Positions 1-8,335 of a stretch of 64,000 nt of DNA are shown here, one piece after another. The notes beneath the pieces were generated by a model that did no database searches, was not told where the DNA came from, and was given only the letters and a program-made list of their open reading frames with translations. Position 1 is the stretch's first letter. Each line of letters opens with the position of its first letter. The DNA is from Prevotella sp. (GTDB lineage: Bacteria > Bacteroidota > Bacteroidia > Bacteroidales > Bacteroidaceae): positions 1 to 64,000 of the forward strand of contig JAILAA010000006.1 in the NCBI GenBank assembly GCA_024681875.1. Reading direction: 5' to 3'. A program made the position numbers and the translations under genes.

Positions 1-50
1 TCGCTGGGAAGAATAACCTTTGCCAGCATCATGTATGGATTCTCGTTCAT
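1..50 (-). CDS. Probable IS transposase N-terminal region, partial at window edge
   Basis: Only the first 16 codons are in the window, reading leftward from an ATG at 48-50. The peptide starts MNENPYMMLAKVILPS. A short leader followed by LAKxxLP resembles the small N-terminal-region protein of ISAon1-type transposases of Bacteroidetes. That resemblance is from memory of the family and is weak on so few residues. A minus-strand TACCTTTG box lies 18 bases upstream. If the call is right, the gene-poor stretch to its right would be the outer flank of an insertion sequence. It could equally be any cytoplasmic protein. Confidence 0.4.
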   Translation of the reverse strand, partial: MNENPYMMLAKVILPS

Positions 51-68
51 TGATATACTATTTGCGAG

Positions 69-76
69 CAAAGGTA
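69..76 (-). promoter_or_regulatory. Bacteroidetes -7 box for the leftward gene at the window edge
   Basis: The minus strand reads TACCTTTG, the commonest form of the TAnnTTTG box. A partial -33 (ATTG, plus-strand CAAT at 99-102) lies 22 bases upstream. The ATG at 50 follows about 18 bases downstream of the box. Confidence 0.5.
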
Positions 77-560
77 CTAACAAATGACGAGAAATAAGCA
101 ATTATACTAATTTTTCAACACAGGTTTTTGCAAGTGACCCATTATTCTCCTAAGAACGTATCTATATCGTTACAAGTGTTTGCTGATGCCCAGTACCCAA
201 ACTTCCGCCCATTCTTTTTTACGAAATAACTTTTTCGTTTTTCTTGAAACAACCAAGGAAATATTGTTGTTTCTGATAAAACCGAGAGGAAATGAACACT
301 CATTAGGAATCACGTTGACCGGGATCTTTCATTCGCAGTATAGACATGACTATTCCCTCATTCCCTCATAATAAAGGGCAGGTAACGGCTCTGTGATATG
401 ATAGAACAGGATGGGAATTATATGAAATTACTAGTATGTAGATGTATGTTGCAGGTATGTCACGATGTAAATTTTCTTTACAAAAAAGGTGCAGAATTTT
501 TGTGGCATCTAGAAGAGGAATGAGGGAATTACAGATTGCCCGAAGCACAAACGGAGTAAA

Positions 561-610
561 AAATGCTGCACAAAGTTTGAGATTCGTGCAGCATTTAACT
601 TTTTTTATTG
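561..610 (+). terminator. Intrinsic terminator-like hairpin without an assigned gene
   Basis: AAATGCTGCAC (561-571) pairs perfectly with GTGCAGCATTT (586-596) across a 14-base loop. The T-rich sequence AACTTTTTTTATT follows on the plus strand. No plus-strand gene was found to end here, so it may serve an unseen small transcript or be left from a lost gene. Confidence 0.55.
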
Positions 611-854
611 ACTATTTGCGTCCAAAACCCATTGACAGACATTACTATGGAGGCTTCCCGTGAAAAAATCTAGGCTCCGCATAAAAAAATCTCGTATCAT
701 TTTTTAAAGCCGAAGATGCACCTTTTTAATAAATAAGCACAATACGCTGTATTACAGCTGATTAGTAATTTCTTCAAAATTCGCTTCTACGGCTTCGGAG
801 GAGCGCTTGGTGGATTTTATTTGAAATATGAGACCTCTAAATGTGATGTTTTCT

Positions 855-2342
855 TTACATTCCGCCTAAGTTCATGCTGATATTCTGCTCGCGATGACAC
901 AAGTGCACCTCCACCTGGGGGAACTTTTTGTGGATATGCTCAGCCAGATGCTGGGCGGAGTAGACGGAACGGTGCTGGCCGCCCGTACAGCCGAAGCTGA
1001 ACATGAGCGAGGTGAAGCCACGGTCGATGTAGCGCTGAACGTGGGTATCGGCCAATGCGTAGACGTGGTCAAGGAAGCGCAGTATTTCACCGTCGTCCTC
1101 CAGAAACTTAATGACGGCCTCGTCCAGTCCCGTCAGGTGTTTGTATTCCTCATAGCGACCAGGATTATGGGTACCACGGCAGTCGAAGACATAGCCGCCG
1201 CCATTGCCGCTCTCGTCCTGGGGTATACCTTTCTTATAGCTGAAGCTGAAGATGCGGACGGTGAGTTTAGAGGTGAGAGTTGAGGGGTGAGGGGTGAGAG
1301 AATTGTGTTGAGAGGGGTGGGGGAGAAGGTGAGAAGCAAGCTGATAGAGCGTGTCAGTCATGTGGGGGTAAGCATCCTTCAAGAGGGGGGCATCCTGTTC
1401 CAAAAGTCGTTTCAGACTGTCAATGGCCGGCGGTATGCTTTTGATGAAGTGTGGCTTGCGTTCGAAGTAGCCGCGATAGCCGTAGGCACCTAATACCTGC
1501 ATCAGCCGGAAAAGCACGAAGAGGCGTAAACGGTTGTTAAAGTCTTCCCTTGAGTATAGTGATATATATTTCTGTGCTTCAGCGTAATAAACATCAAGTA
1601 GCTCTTTTTTCAATTTATCAGGATAGCGTGCTGAAGCCTGCCAAAGGAAGGAAGCCAGATCGTAGTAGATTGGTCCTCGACGTCCTCCCTGAAAATCGAT
1701 GAGAAACAAGCTGTCTGTACCATCTGCGAGCATGATGTTGCGGGCCTGAAAGTCGCGGTAAAGGAACGTAGTGCCCTTCTCTTGGGTCAGATCCTTGGCC
1801 AGTTGACGGAAGTCATATTCAAGGCGCAGTTCATGGAAATCAACACCCGAGGGCTTCAGGAAACAATATTTAAAGTAGTTCAGGTCGAACATCACATTGG
1901 TCTCGTCGAACTCAGGCTGCGGATAGCACACGCTGAAATCGAGACCCTCAGCGCCCTCAAACTGTATGCGCGGCAAGAGGCGCATCACCTGCTTTAAGAG
2001 ATTCTGCTCTTTCTCGTCATATTGACCGCCAGCCTCACGGCCTTTACTTAGAGCATCGAAGAGCGACGTGTTGCCCAAATCCTGTTGGAGATAGAAAAGC
2101 TCGTCGTCACTTACAGCCAACACCTCAGGTACGGGCAGGCTCTTTGACTTGAAATGGCGTGCCAATGTGATGAATGCGTGGTTTTCCTCGCGGCTGGTAC
2201 CCGCACAACCTATCACGGTCTGCCCTTTTTCTTTTCCCAGTCGCACATACACGCGATTGCTGCCGGCACCCGGCATTTTCTCCACGATGACAGGCATTGT
2301 TCCACTCCACAGCCTGTATAGTTCTGTTAATTCCTTTATCAT
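855..2342 (-). CDS. APH-family sugar kinase fused to RapZ C-terminal domain
   Basis: This 495-residue protein has two domains. Residues 1-330 are an aminoglycoside-phosphotransferase-like kinase of the AmgK type. The catalytic loop is YRDFQARN (195-202), keeping Asp and Asn but with Tyr where His is usual; the metal-binding motif is IDFQGG (215-220). Residues 362-495 match the C-terminal domain of RapZ, with the signature CTGGQHRSV near 452-460. In E. coli that domain senses glucosamine-6-phosphate; the N-terminal Walker NTPase half of RapZ is absent here. A low-complexity linker of Ser, Pro, His, Leu and Thr (333-361) joins the domains. A role in amino-sugar or cell-wall-sugar metabolism is inferred. 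It lies 42 bases downstream of the reductase gene with no promoter box between, so they are probably co-transcribed. Confidence 0.85.
   Translation of the reverse strand: MIKELTELYRLWSGTMPVIVEKMPGAGSNRVYVRLGKEKGQTVIGCAGTSREENHAFITLARHFKSKSLPVPEVLAVSDDELFYLQQDLGNTSLFDALSKGREAGGQYDEKEQNLLKQVMRLLPRIQFEGAEGLDFSVCYPQPEFDETNVMFDLNYFKYCFLKPSGVDFHELRLEYDFRQLAKDLTQEKGTTFLYRDFQARNIMLADGTDSLFLIDFQGGRRGPIYYDLASFLWQASARYPDKLKKELLDVYYAEAQKYISLYSREDFNNRLRLFVLFRLMQVLGAYGYRGYFERKPHFIKSIPPAIDSLKRLLEQDAPLLKDAYPHMTDTLYQLASHLLPHPSQHNSLTPHPSTLTSKLTVRIFSFSYKKGIPQDESGNGGGYVFDCRGTHNPGRYEEYKHLTGLDEAVIKFLEDDGEILRFLDHVYALADTHVQRYIDRGFTSLMFSFGCTGGQHRSVYSAQHLAEHIHKKFPQVEVHLCHREQNISMNLGGM
1258..1344. repeat. Low-complexity GGTGAG/GAGGGGTG tract in the kinase-RapZ linker
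   Basis: The plus strand is made almost only of G, A and T in short imperfect repeats of gaggtgag and ggggtgag. In the minus-strand gene it encodes the Ser/Pro/His/Leu-rich linker. Related CTCACC-type tracts occur at 10703-10735, 13157-13173, 26987-27010 and 36511-36530. Confidence 0.7.
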
Positions 2343-2384
2343 ATATTAAATATTAATGCGCGTGTATGAGCGTATAAATCTATA

Positions 2385-3782
2385 CTATGTCCTTGCAGGA
2401 CGCATGACTTCAACGATACGTGCCAGCTGATTAGGAATTCGTATCTGCTGGGGGCACTTTGACAGACAGAGCTCGCAGTCCTGACATTTCTTGGCCCAGG
2501 TGGCTTCGTCGGGCAAAGCTTCGCGGAAACTTTCTATGAACTGTTGCTTACGCTCCTGATAGTTTTCTGCTGTAGGGTCGGGTAGGGGTAAAATATGGTT
2601 GTTGACGGCCTCGTTGTAACAGGCAAAGTTGGCGGGAATGTTGACACCGTAGGGACACGGCATACAATATTCGCAGGTGGTACAGGGAATAGTCGGAATG
2701 CCAGACATCTGGTCGGCAATCGAGGCCAGCAACTGGTTTTCTTGCTCACTACAGGGTAGCAGGGGTGAGAATGTTTCTACATTCTCTACAAGATGCTCCA
2801 TCCGGTTCATACCGCTCAACGTGGTGAGAATGTTGGGGTATGAGCCTACCCAACGGAAGGCCCAGCGAGCTGTACTGTCGTCAGGATGCATGGCACGCAG
2901 CTGGTCTGTCAGCTCTTGAGCCATACGTCCGAAAGCTCCGCCGCGCAAAGGCTCCATAACCACGCATTGCACGCCAGCCTTGAGACATTTGCCATAGAGG
3001 TACTCAGCGTCGGCATCAGAGCGGCGTCCTCCTCGTAATGAGGCATGGCGCCAATCGAGGAAGTTCATCTGTATCTGGCAGAAGTCCCACTGATACTCCA
3101 TCTGGCGGTCGAGCAGCCAGTCGAAGTCGCGCACATCGCCATGATAGCTGAAGCCCAGGTGGCGGATACGTCCGGCTTCTCGCTCACGTAACAAGAAATC
3201 GAGGATTCCGTTGTCAAGGAAACGGCCTTTTAGCGAGTCCATACCTCCTCCGATGGAATGCAGCAGGTAGTAGTCGATATAGTCTACGCGCAAATGCTCG
3301 AGCGATGTCTCATAAAGGCGTTTGGAATCTTCAAAGGACCACAGACGCCGGTTTTGATTCGACATCTTGGTGGCTATATAATATTTATCACGCGGATAGC
3401 GGGCAAGTGCATTACCCGTAAGAACTTCCGATTGACCGCCCATATACATAGGGGCTGTGTCGAAGTAGTTTACTCCGTGTTCAATAGCATAATCAACAAG
3501 AGCGTTCACTTCGTCCTGATTGTTAGGCAGGCGCATCATGCCGAAACCGAGAAGCGAAATCTGCTCGCCTGAGCCCCGCTGGGTGCGGTAGGTCATTTGA
3601 TTGGGAAGCTGCGAACTGGAAACTATCGTCTTATTTGCAAAAGCTGAAAAGGGGTCTAATGCCATCATGGCCATAGCAGAGCCTGTACTAACTCCAAGCT
3701 GGCGCAGGAAGCTTCGTCGGCTTATCAATTGAGGCCGATGCGAAGGATTGGATTCAACGCATTGAGGGGTTAAGTCGTCCAT
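2385..3782 (-). CDS. Tat-exported aldo/keto reductase with C-terminal ferredoxin-type cysteines
   Basis: This is a 465-residue oxidoreductase. The N-terminus carries a twin-arginine export motif (SRRSFLRQLG) followed by a hydrophobic stretch, so the protein is probably folded with cofactors and sent to the periplasm. The aldo/keto reductase barrel follows, with the usual catalytic residues visible: Asp and Tyr in FDTAPMY, Lys in ATKMS and His in LLHSIG. The C-terminal 100 residues hold two cysteine clusters, CTTCEYCMPCP and CQDCELCLSKCP, as in [4Fe-4S] ferredoxin domains. The substrate is unknown. The start is set by the Tat signal and by a promoter 27 bases upstream. Confidence 0.9.
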   Translation of the reverse strand: MDDLTPQCVESNPSHRPQLISRRSFLRQLGVSTGSAMAMMALDPFSAFANKTIVSSSQLPNQMTYRTQRGSGEQISLLGFGMMRLPNNQDEVNALVDYAIEHGVNYFDTAPMYMGGQSEVLTGNALARYPRDKYYIATKMSNQNRRLWSFEDSKRLYETSLEHLRVDYIDYYLLHSIGGGMDSLKGRFLDNGILDFLLREREAGRIRHLGFSYHGDVRDFDWLLDRQMEYQWDFCQIQMNFLDWRHASLRGGRRSDADAEYLYGKCLKAGVQCVVMEPLRGGAFGRMAQELTDQLRAMHPDDSTARWAFRWVGSYPNILTTLSGMNRMEHLVENVETFSPLLPCSEQENQLLASIADQMSGIPTIPCTTCEYCMPCPYGVNIPANFACYNEAVNNHILPLPDPTAENYQERKQQFIESFREALPDEATWAKKCQDCELCLSKCPQQIRIPNQLARIVEVMRPART

Positions 3783-3808
3783 ATTTTTGAATGATTTGGT
3801 TTATTTTG

Positions 3809-3840
3809 CAAAAATAAATATTTCTTGCAGAATAAGCAAA
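3809..3840 (-). promoter_or_regulatory. Promoter of the aldo/keto reductase gene
   Basis: On the minus strand a TTTG -33 box (3837-3840) and TATTTTTG -7 box (3809-3816) are 20 bases apart, a near-ideal Bacteroidetes housekeeping promoter. It probably also drives the kinase-RapZ gene. Confidence 0.75.
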
Positions 3841-3893
3841 CTTTTTAGAAAAAATTACGAAGTCTGTTGCGCAATAATATAAGGAAAAATGAT

Positions 3894-3901
3894 TACCTTT
3901 G
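3894..3901 (+). promoter_or_regulatory. -7 box just before the tamB-like gene
   Basis: TACCTTTG ends 8 bases before the preferred ATG at 3910. No clean TTTG -33 box is present; TGTTG at 3865-3869 is a poor match at long spacing. If used, it would give a leaderless or nearly leaderless mRNA. Confidence 0.5.
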
Positions 3902-3909
3902 CAGGCGCG

Positions 3910-6900
3910 ATGAAGAAACTGAAGAACATCGTCAACTGGACGATATGGAGTTTACTGGCTTTGTACGTCTTTTTTGTTATACTCATCCAGCTTCCATTCA
4001 TGCAACGCTGGATGGGGCAAATTGTGGCTGGCGCTTTGGGCGAGAAGCTGGGAACGACGGTCAGCGTTGGACGTGTGGATGTAGGGCTCTTCAACCGTCT
4101 CATCATCGATGATGTTGTTATCAAAGACCAGCTACAGCAGGATATGCTTAGTGCCCGCCGCATGTCAGTAAAGGTGGAGTTGCTTCCTCTGCTCAGTGGA
4201 CGTGTCAGTATTTCTTCGGCGCAGCTCTTCGGTGCTCAGGCCGTTTTCTATTGCGACAGTGCCGGTGCAGTGCCCAACTACCAGTTTGCCTTAGACGCCC
4301 TGTCTGATAAAGAAAAGAAGGAGCCTTCACGACTTGACCTTCACGTCGGCTCGCTCATCGTGAGGCAGCTGTCGATGAAGTACGACCAGAAGGATGCACC
4401 AGAGACGCCTGGGCGTCTTAACATGAAACATCTTAATGTTAGCGATGTCAGTGCTCACATCTTACTACGCACGCTGACTAACGACTCGATTAATGCCAGT
4501 ATCAAGCGCATTACCCTGCATGAACAGTCGGGTCTTGAATTGGATCGCCTGTCGCTTAAGTTGGAAGCCAATCATCATCATGCACTGCTTACCGGCTTTG
4601 CACTAGAGATGCCAAACACTACTTTAAGTATTGATAGTATTCAGACTTCCTATTCTCTTGACAGTCTGTTAAATACCATTTACTATCGTATTCCTTGCTT
4701 GGAAGGTAAAATTGCATTTGACGACCTCGCACCTGTATTGCCAGAGAATTTCCCTTCCGGCTATGACATGAGCCTTGACGCATCGTTTTTCGGTACGGCG
4801 CATAGCATAAATTGCCGTCAGTTGAATATGGCCCTTTCCGAGGACGCCATGCAACTGTCTGCGTCTGGATATGCCGACAGTTGGGAACGCTCTTTCCAGA
4901 CAAACGTCAAACATTTCAGTGTCAGCAGCGATTTGCTAACACAGTTGCAAGAGTTATTCCCAGACATGCCACCTCTTGTGGGACGTATAGGCAGTATTGA
5001 CATCACAGCCGATGCAGGTACGGATGACTACGGTGACATTCACGCCCAAGGACGGGCCATCACCTCATCAGGCACACTTTCGTGGCATGGCACCATGACT
5101 GAAGATGCGAAAAAATGGACGGCACACATCGACACTGACAGTCTTGACATCGGACGTCTCACTGCCAACAACGAGTTGGGACTACTTGCTGCCAATCTTG
5201 ACGTCAGCGCCATTCAGCAGCAGATTAGCATTATAGGCAGTGTACCACGCATAGACTTGAAAGGTCATAGCTATCACAACCTGAGCGTTGATGCCGTCTA
5301 CACACCCTCGGCTGTCAGCGGCAAGCTAAAGGTCGACGACATGAGTCTGCAAGCCGACATGGAGGGCATATACGAGCGTACGTCACCCAACAATCCGCAC
5401 CTGCAACTGACAGGCATTATCAGCCAATTGGCTCCTCAAGCCATGCATCTTTCCGACCGCTGGGGTGCGGCAACCTTCTCGGCTGTCGTCAACGCCGACA
5501 TCAGCGGCTCGTCAATCGATAATGCTGAGGGCACCATCGATTTGAAGGACTTCACAATGGCGCTCAATGATACCACACAATACTATTTGAACAATCTGTA
5601 CGTGCAAATGGGCAACAACGGACAGCGCTTCCTGCATTTGAGTAGCGACTTCGGCGAAGTACAGTTTACTGGACACAGTAATGGGACTTTCTACTTGCAG
5701 CCTTTTGGCCAGATTATCGGCAAAAGCAGTGTAGCTGACAACGACTTTACCCTTAAGGCAAGCATCACCGACAGCCGCTGGATGCAGACGCTGCTCGATC
5801 TGCCGCTTGACCTGTCTGGACCCCTGGAGGTGGAAGCGCATGTGAATGATGCCGAAGGGAGAATGCAGATAGAAGGAACTATCCCAGCCTTTATCTATAG
5901 TAATGTCAAATACAACAACGGCCGTGTCACACTAACTCGGGAAGGAGACAACACAGCATGTAATGTCAGTGTGACGCGCTTCACGAACAAGGGCACTCCT
6001 TTCTATTTGACCATTTCGTCGCAGGCCAATATGGAAGAGGTCAATTCTGCCCTGTCACTGACCAACTCTGAGAACGATGGCGGCACAGTGAATATGAAGA
6101 CACGCCTATACGTGAACGACAATGGAAAGCGAGAAATACACACAAGTGTCATGCCTGCACTTCTGATGTATAATAACAATATTTGGAAACTGAATCCATG
6201 CGACATAGTATATAGTGACAAGCGCCTGATGGTTGACAACTTTAAACTGTACCATGATGACGAATATTTCATCGTAGATGGTATTGCATCAGTCAACCCA
6301 GAAGATACGCTAAAGATTGACATGAAGGAAATCGACATCGCTACTGTGTTGGAAACCGTAGGATTCCGCAGCGTGCGCTTTGGTGGCCATGCAGCAGGTC
6401 TGGTTTACATCTGTCAGGCCTTCAGCAAGCCAGAGGTTTGGGCTGAACTTGACATTGAAGACTTCCTGTTTCAGGATGCATCGATGGGCAATCTTACTTC
6501 TTTCGCAATATGGAATGGCGAGGATCGGCAGATAGACTTCGAGGCAGCCATCGATGGCATTGATGGTGCTGAGACCTTGGTCGACGGATACATCTCACTT
6601 CAACGTAAAGAGCTCGACTTGGGTATCCGCGCACAAGGTACCAACATAGGCTTTGTTCATTCGTTCACACGCAGTTTCATCGGTCACATTGAGGGACAGG
6701 CTTTCGGTAACGTGCGTCTCTATGGTCCTCTGAAGCAATTAGACATTCTGGGAGATGTGGCTGTTAACGGTAAGGCTTCCATCAAACCCTTAGGCACTAC
6801 TTACACATTTTCTAATGACACGGTACATCTCACGCCGGGTACCATCGGTTTTAGCCAATTCACCGTCAACGACCGCGATGGACATCAAGCCTTGCTGAAT

Positions 6901-8244
6901 GGGGATATCACGCATACACATTTCAAGAATATTCACTTTGATTTGCATGCCGATGCCGAGCAACTGCTTGCCTACAACTTTCCGAAGATGGATGCAGGCA
7001 GCACTATAGGGGGCACGGTGTGGGCAAGCGGTCAGGCTGAGATGCACGGCAGGCCCGGCGAAGTGGCTATTGATTGTGATGTTACGCCAACCCCTGGCTC
7101 TTTCTTCATTTATAACGCCTCTAGTCCTGACGCCATAAACCGCCAGCAGTTTATTACGTGGGGCAATCCTAATCCTGACACATCTTCAACGGATGGAAGT
7201 TCCAGCTCATCCGTCCAACAAGGTAATTCAGGGGGTGGAGGCTCCGATCTTCGACTCAATCTACGTATTAACGCCACGCCAGACGCCACTCTGCGTTTGC
7301 TAATGGACCAGAATTCCGGTGACTACATCACCTTGAATGGTTCTGGTGTGTTACGAGCATCCTACTACAACAAAGAACCCTTTCAGATGTTTGGCACCTA
7401 TGCCATTGAACGTGGCACCTATTCAATGACTATTCAGAATCTGCTGAAAAAGAACTTCCAGTTTCAGCCAGGCAGTACGATGATATTCGGTGGAGATCCT
7501 TACAGTGCCACACTCAACTGGAAAGCCGTGCACACAGTCAATGGCGTATCTTTGTCTGACCTTGGCCTTGGTAACTCATTTACTAGTAACTCCGTCCGTG
7601 TGAACTGCCTGATGAACATCGTAGGGACGGCTGGAGAGCCTCGCGTTGAGTTTGACCTGGAACTTCCCACCCTGAACAGCGAGGAGCAGCAGATGATTCG
7701 CTCCATCATGGCTACTGAGCAAGAACTAAATCAACAGGTTGTTTATCTTTTGGGCATCGGACGCTTTTATCCTCAGGGAGCCAATAACGCCAACACTCAG
7801 GGATATGGACAGACGGAACTGGCAATGCAAAGTATTCTCTCTGGCACTGTCTCATCTCAAATCAACCAGTTGCTGTCTCAGGTCATCAAAAACGACGACT
7901 GGAATTTCGGTGCTAATATCTCTACTGGTAATGAGGGATGGCATAATGCCGAGTATGAAGGCGTTGTCAGTGGTCGCATGCTAAATAATCGCTTGCTGCT
8001 GAATGGACAGTTCGGCTATCGGGATAATGCTACACAGGCTAACCCCTCGTTTATTGGCGACTTCGATATCCAGTACCTGCTTACTCCTGGTGGTAGTCTG
8101 GCATTGAAGGCCTATAACCAAACTAATGACCGTTATTTCACACATTCAGCGCTCAACACCCAAGGCGTAGGTCTCATAATGAAAAAAGACTTTAATGGCC
8201 TGCGTGACCTTTTTACTCATCGCAAGAAAAGGGGTGAGAAATAA
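3910..8244 (+). CDS. TamB-like translocation and assembly module protein (DUF490)
   Basis: This is a very large (1444 residues) inner-membrane-anchored periplasmic protein. It starts with a basic patch and one membrane segment (MKKLKNIVNWTIWSLLALYVFFV), continues as a long beta-rich body typical of TamB/AsmA-like lipid-conducting proteins, and ends in a DUF490-type region with a beta-strand-rich tail (GDFDIQYLLTPGGSLALKAY). TamB proteins bridge the inner and outer membranes and are linked to phospholipid transport and outer-membrane protein insertion. No tamA/BamA gene lies next to it. An ATG at 3889 is also in frame, but a TACCTTTG box at 3894-3901 overlaps that region, so the start at 3910 is preferred; the transcript would then have almost no leader. 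Confidence 0.85.
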   Translation: MKKLKNIVNWTIWSLLALYVFFVILIQLPFMQRWMGQIVAGALGEKLGTTVSVGRVDVGLFNRLIIDDVVIKDQLQQDMLSARRMSVKVELLPLLSGRVSISSAQLFGAQAVFYCDSAGAVPNYQFALDALSDKEKKEPSRLDLHVGSLIVRQLSMKYDQKDAPETPGRLNMKHLNVSDVSAHILLRTLTNDSINASIKRITLHEQSGLELDRLSLKLEANHHHALLTGFALEMPNTTLSIDSIQTSYSLDSLLNTIYYRIPCLEGKIAFDDLAPVLPENFPSGYDMSLDASFFGTAHSINCRQLNMALSEDAMQLSASGYADSWERSFQTNVKHFSVSSDLLTQLQELFPDMPPLVGRIGSIDITADAGTDDYGDIHAQGRAITSSGTLSWHGTMTEDAKKWTAHIDTDSLDIGRLTANNELGLLAANLDVSAIQQQISIIGSVPRIDLKGHSYHNLSVDAVYTPSAVSGKLKVDDMSLQADMEGIYERTSPNNPHLQLTGIISQLAPQAMHLSDRWGAATFSAVVNADISGSSIDNAEGTIDLKDFTMALNDTTQYYLNNLYVQMGNNGQRFLHLSSDFGEVQFTGHSNGTFYLQPFGQIIGKSSVADNDFTLKASITDSRWMQTLLDLPLDLSGPLEVEAHVNDAEGRMQIEGTIPAFIYSNVKYNNGRVTLTREGDNTACNVSVTRFTNKGTPFYLTISSQANMEEVNSALSLTNSENDGGTVNMKTRLYVNDNGKREIHTSVMPALLMYNNNIWKLNPCDIVYSDKRLMVDNFKLYHDDEYFIVDGIASVNPEDTLKIDMKEIDIATVLETVGFRSVRFGGHAAGLVYICQAFSKPEVWAELDIEDFLFQDASMGNLTSFAIWNGEDRQIDFEAAIDGIDGAETLVDGYISLQRKELDLGIRAQGTNIGFVHSFTRSFIGHIEGQAFGNVRLYGPLKQLDILGDVAVNGKASIKPLGTTYTFSNDTVHLTPGTIGFSQFTVNDRDGHQALLNGDITHTHFKNIHFDLHADAEQLLAYNFPKMDAGSTIGGTVWASGQAEMHGRPGEVAIDCDVTPTPGSFFIYNASSPDAINRQQFITWGNPNPDTSSTDGSSSSSVQQGNSGGGGSDLRLNLRINATPDATLRLLMDQNSGDYITLNGSGVLRASYYNKEPFQMFGTYAIERGTYSMTIQNLLKKNFQFQPGSTMIFGGDPYSATLNWKAVHTVNGVSLSDLGLGNSFTSNSVRVNCLMNIVGTAGEPRVEFDLELPTLNSEEQQMIRSIMATEQELNQQVVYLLGIGRFYPQGANNANTQGYGQTELAMQSILSGTVSSQINQLLSQVIKNDDWNFGANISTGNEGWHNAEYEGVVSGRMLNNRLLLNGQFGYRDNATQANPSFIGDFDIQYLLTPGGSLALKAYNQTNDRYFTHSALNTQGVGLIMKKDFNGLRDLFTHRKKRGEK

Positions 8245-8270
8245 CCTGTTTGAAGAAAAGGTTGGTTTTA

Positions 8271-8302
8271 TTTGGAAGAAAAGAATAAATGATGTACCTT
8301 TG
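8271..8302 (+). promoter_or_regulatory. Promoter of the trpB2-miaA operon
   Basis: TTTG (8271-8274) and TACCTTTG (8295-8302) are 20 bases apart, a consensus Bacteroidetes promoter 33 bases before the trpB start. Confidence 0.85.
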
Positions 8303-8335
8303 CACACGCAATAACTAAACTAACCCATTTAAGTT

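Larger units (their letters stand above)
51..854. other. Gene-poor stretch of about 800 bases
   Basis: No convincing gene was found. Two short plus-strand open frames (about 180-371 and 442-663) have no recognisable product, no promoter and no signal sequence. The stretch looks more AT-rich than its neighbours. It holds the leftward promoter at 69-76 and a terminator-like hairpin at 561-596. At 750-830 a minus-strand open frame ends in STKRSSEAVEANFEEITNQL before a stop, which might be the tail of a decayed transposase. That last reading is a guess. Confidence 0.5.

Noticed and set aside
180..663. Two short open frames in the left gene-poor region
   Set aside because: No promoter, no recognisable product and unusual composition. 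Neither fits the terminator position as a coding gene in a convincing way.
750..860. Minus-strand open frame ending STKRSSEAVEANFEEITNQL
   Set aside because: It may be the tail of an old transposase, but it is short, lacks a start and was matched only by a vague impression. It was not listed as a pseudogene.
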